From assembly GCF_014205835.1 (NCBI RefSeq), contig NZ_JACHCQ010000026.1, positions 1-64,000 of the forward strand: 64,000 nucleotides of DNA, read 5' to 3'. Positions 1-7,569 of the stretch are shown piece after piece. Within the stretch, counting starts at the first letter, position 1; each line of letters starts with the position of its first letter. The notes under the pieces are model-generated. The model was not told where the DNA came from and did not search any database. It worked only from the letters and a program-made list of their open reading frames with translations. The position numbers were made by a program, and so were the translations under genes. The DNA comes from Pedobacter sp. AK013 (GTDB taxonomy: Bacteria > Bacteroidota > Bacteroidia > Sphingobacteriales > Sphingobacteriaceae).

Positions 1-157
1 TGCGCTTTAAGGTAAGGTCATTAGTGTTTATTCGCATAAATCATAATTAGCTATTTACAAAGCTAATTCTGTTACCGAATTACTAAACCTTTACAGCAAT
101 GACGATTTCTACATGGGCCTGATCTGCAATAAAATCTTTTAGACTCAAACAATACCA

Positions 158-613
158 TTAATTACATCCCTCTTTTCTCCTGGTATCTATAATATAAACA
201 ATTTGCCAGCCCTGATCTCCTTTTACCAACTGAAAAGAATTAACCCCACAATGACTAAATTTTTCGCCCAGGTAAAATTTATAGTCTGTCCAAACAGAAG
301 CGAGAGGACCATCGATTAAGATTTTGGTAAAAACAATACGCTCATCGTATTTATCCTGGTGCGGAGCGCCAATAAATTTGATAAAGTTGTTAACAGATTC
401 TGTGCGTATACTTACTTTACCTTCTTTGTTGGCGATGGTTTGCATTATTGCTGCTGGTGCAAAGGCACTCCTGGTTAAAGTGCTGTCCCCGCCTTTCATG
501 CCGGTAAAAAGGTTGGCGATGGTTTTTTTAATCGCACTTTCATCATCGCTTTGTGCAAAGCCATTTGTAATAAAACATAGTAAAAACAGGGCAAAAACAA
601 CTAATCCTTTCAT
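158..613 (-). CDS. Secreted NTF2-like (SnoaL/lumazine-binding-like) protein
   Basis: 151 aa. Residues 1-20 form a signal peptide (basic start, hydrophobic core, ending GFA before Q21), so the protein is probably periplasmic. The mature part begins with an acidic helix (DDESAIKKTIANLF) followed by a short alpha+beta domain with late strands (ASVWTDYKFYL, SFQLVKGDQGWQIVYII). This is the layout of small NTF2-like cone folds such as DUF4440 or lumazine-binding-like proteins. Such domains bind small ligands or act as minor enzymes, and no catalytic residue can be assigned here. It is transcribed alone; the 250 bases to the divergent TPR gene hold its promoter region. The fold is inferred from pattern and the function is unknown. 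Confidence 0.85.
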   Translation of the reverse strand: MKGLVVFALFLLCFITNGFAQSDDESAIKKTIANLFTGMKGGDSTLTRSAFAPAAIMQTIANKEGKVSIRTESVNNFIKFIGAPHQDKYDERIVFTKILIDGPLASVWTDYKFYLGEKFSHCGVNSFQLVKGDQGWQIVYIIDTRRKEGCN

Positions 614-863
614 GACTTCTTAATTACGTATATACCATAAATTTATAGTATTTTTGTAAAAGAAGGGAAAAGGAACCGCGATGTTGCAAAAAATCTATCG
701 ATTATCCACACATCTTAATCACAGTCAATACGCTTTATAGTCAGCTATTTACGCTGTTTTAACCGATTGATGTTAATAATTATTTTAAAAACGGATAATT
801 AAAACTTGTAAACTTATAATGTGTTTTTCTGCTAACTGGCACGGTTCTTTAATAGTATAATAT

Positions 864-2267
864 ATGGAAGAAGAATTCTTTTTTGAATCCAACGAAGATG
901 CACAACGCTCGGTAGAACGTTACGAAGAAATGCTCCGGAACCAGGATCAGTATTTCTTCGATGCAGGGGCATTCGAATACATTGTAGATTTCTACATTGA
1001 GAAAAATGATCCGGTCAAAGCTTTGCAGGTAGTTGATTTTGCAATCAGTCAACACCCTTATGCAACAGTATTTTTAATCAAACAGGCTCACCTTTACATT
1101 TTAACCAACAACAACGAAAAGGCTTTTATTGCTTTGCAAAAGGCCGAGCTTTTAGAACCGTCTGAACCAGATATTTATTTGCTTCGCGGTAATATTTTTC
1201 AAAATACCGAACGTTTTGATGAGGCTTTGGAAAATTATGAAAAAGCTTTGGGGCTGGCCGAAAGTACCGATGAGATTTTATTACAGATGGCTTATGTTTA
1301 CCAGAGCATGAGCGATTATGAAAGTGCTATTACCTATATTAAGCTTAGTTTAGAGCAGAATATGGAGAACCAGGATGGTTTGTATGAGCTGGCTTTCTGT
1401 TACGATGTGTTAGATAAACAAGAAGAAAGTATCAAGTTTTATCAGCAGTACATCGATACCGATCCTTATTCTTATGCGGCCTGGTATAATTTGGGCAACA
1501 GTTTCCACAAGCTGAACCTTTTCGAAAAAGCGATTGACGCTTATGATTACGCGATACTAATTAAAGAAGATTTTAGTTCGGCTTATTTTAACAAAGGGAA
1601 TGCACTCGTACAGTTGGATAAGTACGATGAAGCGATAGATGTTTATAAACAGACTTTCGAATACGAACAGCCTAATGCCGATACCTATTGTGCCATTGGC
1701 GAGTGTTACGAGAAACTGGAAAAAATGGACGAAGCCCGTTCTTACTACAAAAAATCGGTAAAAATGGACCCTAAAATGGCAGATGCCTGGTTTGGGATCG
1801 GTGTTACACTAAATTTTGAAGAACGTTATTTCGAATCGCTGCATTTTTATAAAAAAGCAATCGATTTAGAAGCTGAGAATGCCGATTTCTGGTTCGCTAT
1901 GGCCGATGCTTATTATAAATTAGGCCAGATTGACGAATCGATAGAAGCTTACGAAAAGGTATTGGAGTTTAATCCTTTGGATATTGAAGCCTGGTTAGAT
2001 TTTAGTACCGTGCTTTACGAGCAGGGGAAATTGCTGGAAGCATCTGAAACAATGGCAGAAGCGATTAAGAATAATCCGGAAGCGGCAGAACTGTATTACC
2101 GGATGGTAGCTTATCTTTTTGCCTTAGGAAACTATGGCGATGCGCTGGGATATTTAGAAACGGCTTTAACAACCGACCCTGATAAACACTATATTTTATT
2201 TGAATATTTACCGCAATTGCAGGATAATAGTGCCATTTTAAACGTTATAAACCGATATATAAGGTAA
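864..2267 (+). CDS. Tetratricopeptide repeat (TPR) protein
   Basis: 467 aa, very acidic N-terminus (MEEEFFFESNEDAQ) and no signal peptide, so probably cytoplasmic. From about residue 40 to 450 it is a run of roughly eleven TPR units of about 34 residues, with the usual A/G-Y/F-A/P spacing (for example AWYNLGNSFHKLNLFEKAID and AWFGIGVTLNFEERYFESLH). TPR arrays are protein-protein scaffolds; no enzymatic domain is present. It is a single gene upstream of the phosphosulfolactate synthase-like gene, with 60 bases between them. Similar acidic TPR proteins are common in Bacteroidota, but their partner is not known to me. Confidence 0.93.
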   Translation: MEEEFFFESNEDAQRSVERYEEMLRNQDQYFFDAGAFEYIVDFYIEKNDPVKALQVVDFAISQHPYATVFLIKQAHLYILTNNNEKAFIALQKAELLEPSEPDIYLLRGNIFQNTERFDEALENYEKALGLAESTDEILLQMAYVYQSMSDYESAITYIKLSLEQNMENQDGLYELAFCYDVLDKQEESIKFYQQYIDTDPYSYAAWYNLGNSFHKLNLFEKAIDAYDYAILIKEDFSSAYFNKGNALVQLDKYDEAIDVYKQTFEYEQPNADTYCAIGECYEKLEKMDEARSYYKKSVKMDPKMADAWFGIGVTLNFEERYFESLHFYKKAIDLEAENADFWFAMADAYYKLGQIDESIEAYEKVLEFNPLDIEAWLDFSTVLYEQGKLLEASETMAEAIKNNPEAAELYYRMVAYLFALGNYGDALGYLETALTTDPDKHYILFEYLPQLQDNSAILNVINRYIR

Positions 2268-2312
2268 CGACCTTGTGAGAAAAATTTAACAAATAAATCT
2301 CAAAATTTTTTT

Positions 2313-2320
2313 CACTTTTG
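2313..2320 (+). promoter_or_regulatory. -7 promoter box of the ComA-like gene
   Basis: CACTTTTG differs from the Bacteroidota TAnnTTTG box at one base and ends 7 bases before the ATG at 2328. If used, the mRNA would have almost no 5' leader. There is no Shine-Dalgarno sequence. Confidence 0.4.
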
Positions 2321-2327
2321 TACGCAT

Positions 2328-3095
2328 ATGAATTATCCATTATTAAACGTTCCCGAACGTCCAGCTAAACCACGCCAAAAGGGCTTAACAATGGTTATGG
2401 ATAAGGGATTGAGCCTACGCCAAGTTGAAGATTTTATTGAAGTTGCCGGCGTACATACAGATATCGTGAAATTAGGTTGGGCAACATCACATGTAACACC
2501 AAACCTTAAAGAAAAATTAGCTTTATATAAAAGTGCAGGCATTCCTACCTATTTTGGTGGAACATTATTTGAAGCCTTTATCATCAGAAACCAGTTTTCA
2601 GATTACCAGCGTGTTTTAGATCAGTATGGAATGGAATATGCAGAAGTTTCCGATGGTTCTATCGAAATTGAGCATGATAAAAAATGTGGTTTTATCAGTG
2701 AACTGGCTAAACAGGTAACCGTTATTTCTGAAGTAGGCAGTAAAGATGCCGCTAAAATATTTGCCCCATATAAGTGGATTAAATTAATGCAGGCAGAAAT
2801 TGAGGCGGGATCGTGGAAGGTAATTGCCGAAGCACGGGAAGGTGGTAATGTTGGAATTTATCGTGGAAGCGGAGAAGTGCGTGAAGGATTGGTTGATGAA
2901 ATTTTAACTCAGATTCCTGAAGAAACCATTATTTGGGAAGCACCTCAAAAAGAACAGCAAGTTTGGTTTATTAAATTAATTGGTAGTAATGTAAACCTGG
3001 GTAACATTGCCCCAGCAGAAGTAATTCCTTTGGAAACTATCCGTTTAGGATTACGCGGAGATACTTTTGATTATTTCCTGAACCAAGTAAAATAA
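2328..3095 (+). CDS. Phosphosulfolactate synthase family protein (ComA/YitD-like)
   Basis: 255 aa, full length for the ComA/YitD family, a TIM-barrel enzyme that joins sulfite to phosphoenolpyruvate to give (R)-phosphosulfolactate. Family-like segments include RPAKPRQKGLTMVMDKG near the N-terminus, VDIVKLGWATSHV-type strand 2 (here HTDIVKLGWATSHV), the YFGGTLFEAF strand, FISELAKQVTVISEVGSKD, and IKLMQAEIEAGSWKVIAEARE with the conserved acidic cluster. In methanogens the product feeds coenzyme M; in Bacillus it feeds spore sulfolactate. None of the later genes (comB, comC) is nearby, so the product's fate in this bacterium is unknown. The family assignment is firm and the exact substrate is inference. 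Confidence 0.87.
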   Translation: MNYPLLNVPERPAKPRQKGLTMVMDKGLSLRQVEDFIEVAGVHTDIVKLGWATSHVTPNLKEKLALYKSAGIPTYFGGTLFEAFIIRNQFSDYQRVLDQYGMEYAEVSDGSIEIEHDKKCGFISELAKQVTVISEVGSKDAAKIFAPYKWIKLMQAEIEAGSWKVIAEAREGGNVGIYRGSGEVREGLVDEILTQIPEETIIWEAPQKEQQVWFIKLIGSNVNLGNIAPAEVIPLETIRLGLRGDTFDYFLNQVK

Positions 3096-3142
3096 TCCAA
3101 TTTTAAGTGTCTATATTATAAATCGGTATATTCTTGGATTTT

Positions 3143-3209
3143 GTCACATTGAGCTTGTCGAAATGCCCTATATAAATCCGCTATAGTCCTTCGACAGGCT
3201 CAGGATGAC
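3143..3209. repeat. Palindromic intergenic repeat, GTCA/CTTGTCGAA type
   Basis: Imperfect hairpin. Left arm GTCACATTGAGCTTGTCGAA pairs with right arm TTCGACAGGCTCAGGATGAC. It lies between the ComA-like gene and aroE. Related copies are at 7120-7207 and, as a part copy, 31419-31462. Confidence 0.8.
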
Positions 3210-3249
3210 AATTCGATTTTGTAATATGGCTACTTATTTTTTTATCAAT

Positions 3250-3993
3250 ATGAAAACATACGGTTTAATCGGATATCCACTTTCTCATTCTTTCTCGAAA
3301 AAATATTTCACAGAAAAATTTCAAAATGAGGGTATAGCCGATCATCAATACGAACTTTTCCCTATCGCCGATATTAAATCACTGCCCGATCTGCTAAGTG
3401 AAAACCCATCACTTTGTGGACTCAATGTGACGATTCCGCATAAAGTTAACGTGCTTTGCTATTTAAACGAAGTAGATGAAGCTGCAGAAAAAATTGGGGC
3501 AGTAAATTGTATTTCCATTAAAAATTTTGAAGATAAAAACTATTTAAAAGGCTACAATACCGATGCATATGGCTTTGAAGAATCGCTAAAGCCATTGTTA
3601 GGGCCGCAACACACAAAAGCACTTGTTTTTGGCGATGGCGGGGCGGCGAAAGCAGTAAAGTACGTTTTAGATAAATTAAAGATCCAATATCAGGTGGTGG
3701 TAAGAACAGCTGTTCCTGGTGCTATTCTATATTCGGAAATTACACCGGAGATTTTGGCCTCGCACCAGTTATTGATTAATACCACGCCCCTGGGGATGTC
3801 GCCAAGTGTAGATACCTTTCCCGAAATTGATTATAGTTTGCTTGGGGAAGGATATTTGGCTTACGATTTAGTGTACAATCCGCTGGAGACTGCATTTTTA
3901 GCTAAAGCTGCGGAGCGTGGTGCGGCGATTAAAAACGGTTTGGAAATGCTATACAAACAAGCAGAAAAAGCCTGGGCAATTTGGAATAAATAA
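3250..3993 (+). CDS. aroE: Shikimate dehydrogenase
   Basis: 247 aa from the ATG at 3250. A longer in-frame start at 3205 would begin inside the repeat palindrome and add 15 residues unlike the family, so it is rejected. The enzyme reduces 3-dehydroshikimate to shikimate with NADPH in aromatic amino-acid synthesis. Visible landmarks are the N-terminal GLIGYPLSHSFS substrate loop, NVTIPHK with the catalytic Lys65, NTDAYGF with the catalytic Asp105, a FGDGGAAKAV nucleotide-binding turn (one Gly differs from the classic GAGG) and a C-terminal GLEMLYKQA helix. It is somewhat shorter than the E. coli enzyme, as is common in Bacteroidota. The next gene (gldD) is on the same strand after 55 bases. 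Confidence 0.96.
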   Translation: MKTYGLIGYPLSHSFSKKYFTEKFQNEGIADHQYELFPIADIKSLPDLLSENPSLCGLNVTIPHKVNVLCYLNEVDEAAEKIGAVNCISIKNFEDKNYLKGYNTDAYGFEESLKPLLGPQHTKALVFGDGGAAKAVKYVLDKLKIQYQVVVRTAVPGAILYSEITPEILASHQLLINTTPLGMSPSVDTFPEIDYSLLGEGYLAYDLVYNPLETAFLAKAAERGAAIKNGLEMLYKQAEKAWAIWNK

Positions 3994-4008
3994 TTTAACT
4001 TATCGTTG

Positions 4009-4032
4009 TTGCGAGGAGGAACGACGAAGCAA
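4009..4032 (+). repeat. Half copy of the CGTCATTGCGAG-type repeat
   Basis: TTGCGAGGAGGAACGACGAA followed by GC matches, in reverse complement, the right arm of the full element at 29421-29520. Its partner arm is missing. It lies 16 bases before the gldD start, so it would form part of the gldD leader. Confidence 0.7.
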
Positions 4033-4048
4033 ACTTTGATAGAATGTT

Positions 4049-4636
4049 ATGAAACTGAAACAACTAATTTGTTTTCCCTTTGTATTGCTTTTGTTCATAA
4101 CAGCTTGTCAGAACCACGATTATAGTCCGAAGCCAAAGGCTTATTTCAGGGTTGTTTTTCCTAAAAAAGACTATATCACATTTACCAAGCCTGTTCCTTT
4201 TACCTTCAAATATCCTGTTTATGCTGCGGTAGAGCAAGATCAAAGCCGCGATGCAAAAAAAAATTGGTACAATTTACACTTTAAGCAGTTTAATGGCTTT
4301 TTGCATTTAACTTATTATGATGTTTCGGGTAAAAGCGAATATGATGAAATGGTAGAAGATGCCCGAAAACTTGCCTTTAAACATACGATAAAAGCAAGCG
4401 CTATTGATCAAAAAATCATCCATTACCCTGATCATAAAGTTTATGGCATTTACTACGCCATTGAGGGGAATACGGCTTCTTCCGTTCAGTTTTTTTTAAC
4501 AGATAGCGCCAAACATTATTTTAGAGGGGCTTTATATTTTAATGAACGCCCACAATACGATTCTATTGAACCCGTTGTTAAATTTATTAAAAAGGATATC
4601 GATACCTTGATTTCTACCTTTAGGTGGAAAAATTAA
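4049..4636 (+). CDS. gldD: Gliding motility lipoprotein GldD
   Basis: 195 aa. The N-terminus is a lipoprotein signal with lipobox FITAC (Cys20). Mature residues continue QNHDYSPKPKAYFRVVFPKKDY, the signature opening of GldD, followed by the RDAKKNWYNLHFKQFNGFLHLTYYD region. In Flavobacterium johnsoniae GldD is one of the lipoproteins required for gliding; its biochemical role is unresolved. It is found in many Bacteroidota, including species not seen to glide. It sits between aroE and an MBL-fold hydrolase on the same strand, and the 15 bases to the next track start suggest co-transcription. Confidence 0.93.
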   Translation: MKLKQLICFPFVLLLFITACQNHDYSPKPKAYFRVVFPKKDYITFTKPVPFTFKYPVYAAVEQDQSRDAKKNWYNLHFKQFNGFLHLTYYDVSGKSEYDEMVEDARKLAFKHTIKASAIDQKIIHYPDHKVYGIYYAIEGNTASSVQFFLTDSAKHYFRGALYFNERPQYDSIEPVVKFIKKDIDTLISTFRWKN

Positions 4637-4678
4637 TTTATTATCCTGTTCTTGGCAGCAGGTTTTTTTCTAAAACAT

Positions 4679-5317
4679 ATGATTACAATAAAGACCTTCA
4701 CTTTTAACGCTTACAGCGAAAATACTTACGTACTTTACGATGAAACCAAAGAATGTGCCATTATCGATCCGGGTATGTACGAGGGTTTTGAGCAAAATGA
4801 ATTGGCGGCATTCATTAAAAACGAAGGGTTAAAACCCGTTTTATTGCTCAATACACATTGTCATCTCGATCATGTTTTCGGCAATAAATTTGTGTACGAA
4901 ACCTATGGCTTAAAACCACAGTTTCATCAGGGCGAATTACCGATTTTAAATGCGGTTCCGGGTTATGCGCCATCAATGGGTTTTACCCGTTATGATGTTT
5001 CGCCTTTACCCGATACTTTTTTGCCCGAAACCGGAACAATCTCCTTTGGCAACAGCACTTTAAGCTTAATTTTTGCCCCTGGCCACTCTCCTGCACATTT
5101 ATGTTTCTACAGCGCGGCCGATCATATTTTAATGGGTGGCGATGTGCTTTTTTATGGCAGCATTGGCCGTACCGATCTGCCGGGTGGCAACCATCAGCAA
5201 TTAATCCAAAACATTTCTGATAAACTTTTTGTCTTACCAGATGAAACCAAAGTTTATCCTGGCCATGGACCGGCCACAAGCATTGGTTTTGAAAAACAGC
5301 ATAACCCATTTTTTTAA
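4679..5317 (+). CDS. MBL-fold hydrolase, glyoxalase II-like
   Basis: 212 aa from the ATG at 4679 (MITIKTFTFNAYSENTYVLY). An upstream TTG at 4652 would add nine residues and is less likely, because the family normally starts at this beta strand. The metal-binding motif THCHLDH is at residues 59-65; further ligands are visible in APGHSPAHLCFY, the Asp of MGGDVLF and VYPGHGP near the C-terminus. Length and layout match the YcbL/glyoxalase II-like group of zinc hydrolases, which often cleave thioesters. The physiological substrate cannot be read from the sequence. It follows gldD closely and may share its transcript. Confidence 0.92.
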   Translation: MITIKTFTFNAYSENTYVLYDETKECAIIDPGMYEGFEQNELAAFIKNEGLKPVLLLNTHCHLDHVFGNKFVYETYGLKPQFHQGELPILNAVPGYAPSMGFTRYDVSPLPDTFLPETGTISFGNSTLSLIFAPGHSPAHLCFYSAADHILMGGDVLFYGSIGRTDLPGGNHQQLIQNISDKLFVLPDETKVYPGHGPATSIGFEKQHNPFF

Positions 5318-5413
5318 AATTGAATATTGTTTATGAGGTATTTTAAATGTAGCAGTTTATAACTCTATACCTTCTACCTTTAAACCCTCAACCTTTTACC
5401 TATCTTTACAGCT

Positions 5414-6649
5414 GTGAATACATCGCTTTATATTGCCAAAAGGTATCTTTTTGCCAAAAAATCAACCAATGCCATTAACCTGATATCGGGCATATCAATG
5501 GTGGGGGTAATGGTTGGTAGCGCTGCTTTGATTATTATCCTTTCGGTATTTAACGGTTTAGAAACAGTAGTATTGAATATGTTCGATACCATTACCCCGC
5601 AAATTGCCATTACCCCAGCTAAGGGGAAAACTTTTGATCCAAATACCAGCTATTTTAATCAGCTCAGAAAAGATAAAAGTGTTGCCGCTTTTACTGAGGT
5701 GCTGCAAGAAAATGCTTTACTAAAATACAACAATAAGCAGGCTGTTGGAATGGTTAAAGGTGTAAGTTTAGACTATTTGAAGAATACCAAATTAGATAGT
5801 ACCATTAAAGAAGGCCATTTTATATTGCACAACAGAAGTGGCGATAACGCAGTAATTGGTTCTGCATTACAAAGTTATCTGGCTGTAAATACTGTTGATC
5901 CCTTTACAGAGTTGGAGATTTATTCGCCAAAGAAAGATATTGCCGCCAATACCTTAAATCCAGCCGATGATTTTGTGGTGAAGAACATTCGGGTAAGCGG
6001 TGTTTTTGAGGTACAACAAGATTTCGACAACGGTATTATTGTACCATTGAATTTTGCCCGCGAACTTTTGGGCGAAGATAAAAAAGTGTCTGCAATAGAG
6101 ATCAATCTCCAACCTGGTATTGATGTAGACGATTTTCAAAAAGAAGTAATCGAAAAGGCTGGTAAAGATTATGAAGTCAGAAATCAGGCTGAGCAAAATA
6201 AATCGCTTTACCACATTTTAAATACCGAAAAATGGGCCGTATATATTATTCTTACTTTTATCCTGATTATTGCTATATTTAATATCATAGGGTCGTTAAC
6301 CATGTTAGTAATCGATAAGGTAAAGGATGTTGCCATTCTGAGCAGTTTAGGTGCAGGCAAGAAATTAATTAAACGTATATTTTTATTTGAGGGCATGATG
6401 ATCACCATGTCTGGCTGTGTACTGGGCTTAATTATAGGCCTTATATTTTATTATTTTCAACACACCTATGGTTTTATTAAGATGGGCGATGACGTAAACA
6501 AAACATTGGTAAGTTCTTATCCAATCGGACTAAAATGGAAAGATTTTGTTTTAGTTTTTGTTACGGTAGGCATCTTCTCATTTTTGGCATCTGCTTTGTC
6601 ATCCAATTTAAGTGTTAAAAAGATAGATCAAATTAATCAAACTATATAA
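5414..6649 (+). CDS. FtsX-family ABC permease, LolC/LolE-like lipoprotein releasing
   Basis: 411 aa, starting at GTG 5414 (MNTSLYIAKRYLFAKKSTNAINLIS), the usual opening of LolC/E-type permeases. There is one membrane helix near residues 22-47, a large periplasmic domain of about 220 residues, then three C-terminal helices (about 273-300, 320-348 and 376-400) holding the FtsX domain. With a LolD ATPase such proteins extract lipoproteins from the inner membrane. No ATPase gene is adjacent, so it must be encoded elsewhere. A small lipoprotein gene begins two bases after the stop, indicating translational coupling. Confidence 0.92.
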   Translation: MNTSLYIAKRYLFAKKSTNAINLISGISMVGVMVGSAALIIILSVFNGLETVVLNMFDTITPQIAITPAKGKTFDPNTSYFNQLRKDKSVAAFTEVLQENALLKYNNKQAVGMVKGVSLDYLKNTKLDSTIKEGHFILHNRSGDNAVIGSALQSYLAVNTVDPFTELEIYSPKKDIAANTLNPADDFVVKNIRVSGVFEVQQDFDNGIIVPLNFARELLGEDKKVSAIEINLQPGIDVDDFQKEVIEKAGKDYEVRNQAEQNKSLYHILNTEKWAVYIILTFILIIAIFNIIGSLTMLVIDKVKDVAILSSLGAGKKLIKRIFLFEGMMITMSGCVLGLIIGLIFYYFQHTYGFIKMGDDVNKTLVSSYPIGLKWKDFVLVFVTVGIFSFLASALSSNLSVKKIDQINQTI

Positions 6650-6650
6650 A

Positions 6651-7031
6651 ATGAAGTTATTTAAGCAAGCAATTGTACTCGTTGTGCTCCTTGGCGTGGC
6701 CGCTACAGCTTGTAGAAACGATAAAGCCGAGGGAGAAAAAAGTAATCTGAAAACGGTTAAAGGTTTGTATAGTTTTGGCCCGGAAATGAAATCTTTTACC
6801 TTGTGCGAAGATGGGCGTGAATATTGGGTTAAAGACAGTGTAAAAAACTTAGAGCTCTCTTATAGCAAGCTAGGCTTCGAAAAGCCATACGAGCCGGTAT
6901 ATGTAGAATTAGAGGGTTATTTTGCTAAATCAGATACAGCAACTGTTTCTGCCGACTTCGATTCTACGCTAGTAGTAACCAAATTAATCAAAATTAGCAA
7001 AGAAATTCCTGATGGGCCTTGCGCGCAATAA
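6651..7031 (+). CDS. Small outer-envelope lipoprotein, NlpE-like
   Basis: 126 aa. The signal peptide ends in a lipobox (ATAC, Cys21), so the protein is a lipoprotein. The rest (VKGLYSFGPEMKSFTLCEDGREYWV ... PVYVELEGYF) resembles the small beta-barrel of NlpE-type copper-response lipoproteins: a strand with a lone Cys, a YW pair and an ELEGYF strand. A second Cys is near the C-terminus (DGPCAQ) and could pair with the first. It begins two bases after the LolC/E-like gene and is probably co-transcribed. The NlpE resemblance is a pattern judgement, not proven. Confidence 0.8.
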   Translation: MKLFKQAIVLVVLLGVAATACRNDKAEGEKSNLKTVKGLYSFGPEMKSFTLCEDGREYWVKDSVKNLELSYSKLGFEKPYEPVYVELEGYFAKSDTATVSADFDSTLVVTKLIKISKEIPDGPCAQ

Positions 7032-7119
7032 TTCATTTAAAACCTTTAGAAATCGAGATACTGAATTTATTTTAACATCTATCATGCTATAACGGAGGAT
7101 GTATCATTAAGTGTAAATT

Positions 7120-7207
7120 GTCATCCTGTCCAAAGGACTCCTACGGAGAGCTTGTTGAAGGGCCTCCTTTAATATCTTAATGGGGTTTCGACAAGGCTCA
7201 ACGTGAC
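7120..7207. repeat. Palindromic repeat, composite GTCATCC / CTTGTCGAA type
   Basis: The left part (GTCATCCTGTCCAAAGGA...) matches the reverse complement of 31419-31462. The right part (TTTCGACAAGGCTCAACGTG) matches the reverse complement of the left arm of 3143-3209. The ends are GTCA and TGAC as in the rest of the family. Confidence 0.75.
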
Positions 7208-7282
7208 AAATTAGAGGTGAAATTGCACCTTATGATACCGCCTCGACGACTTATTTATTTAGATTATTATTTTCATTTTTCT

Positions 7283-7376
7283 TGAAGCGCAATGCTAATC
7301 GGTTCTTTCAGCCCTGCTTTCCGTTATAAGTCTGAGCTCATGCTTCGCTTGTGGGCTTTCACTTCAATCAGGGCTA
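7283..7376 (-). ncRNA. Candidate structured RNA element, copy A
   Basis: Read on the minus strand this starts TAGCCCTGATTGAAGTGAAA, passes through a GC-rich variable hairpin, continues TAACGGAAAGCAGGGCTGAA and ends AACCGATTAGCATTGCGCTT. AGCCCTG and CAGGGCT pair perfectly as the outer stem. A second copy lacking the internal hairpin is at 12958-13020. Shared flanks with a variable internal stem suggest a conserved RNA structure. It recalls small Bacteroidota RNA motifs such as Flavo-1, but I cannot confirm this without a covariance search. Confidence 0.5.
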
Positions 7377-7520
7377 TTTTGGCTGGGTATTGCTACTATC
7401 AACTAAACCATCCTACCTGTAGAGTTATGTGCAGCGCCGCTATGGATTGATGAGTTCCCGTCATGGAAAACTGCAGTATGCTAGTGCTTGAATGTACTGG
7501 TCTCGTAGAAAAACAAAAAA

Positions 7521-7544
7521 GGCTCGCAACTTTCATTGCGAGCC
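7521..7544 (-). terminator. Terminator of the xylose operon
   Basis: The 9-bp perfect stem GGCTCGCAA / TTGCGAGCC has a 6-base loop and, on the minus strand, is followed by a T tract. It sits 26 bases after the symporter stop. Confidence 0.9.
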
Positions 7545-7569
7545 TTTTACATATTCTTGATTTTTAGTT

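Larger units (their letters stand above)
7032..7569. other. Gene-free 538-base region
   Basis: It lies between convergent genes. It holds a palindromic repeat (7120-7207), a structured-RNA candidate on the minus strand (about 7283-7376), 130 bases of unexplained but not low-complexity sequence (7377-7510), and the terminator of the symporter gene (7521-7544). I see no convincing open reading frame in any frame. Confidence 0.75.

Noticed and set aside
70..157. Minus-strand tail FIADQAHVEIVIAVKV that looks protein-like
   Set aside because: The frame has a stop only 23 codons upstream and no start, and it overlaps the end of the NTF2-like gene's transcript; no plausible gene results.
3205..3249. 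Longer N-terminus of AroE
   Set aside because: The extension runs through a repeat palindrome and does not match the family's starting strand.
4983..5309. Minus-strand frame of 108 aa
   Set aside because: It is the shadow of the MBL hydrolase gene, with many Cys, His and Lys and no sensible composition.
7445..7482. Hammerhead-ribozyme-like words (TTGATGAG ... GGAAAAC)
   Set aside because: The invariant C before TGATGA is T, and the sequence between the two words cannot form stem II, so the core cannot assemble.
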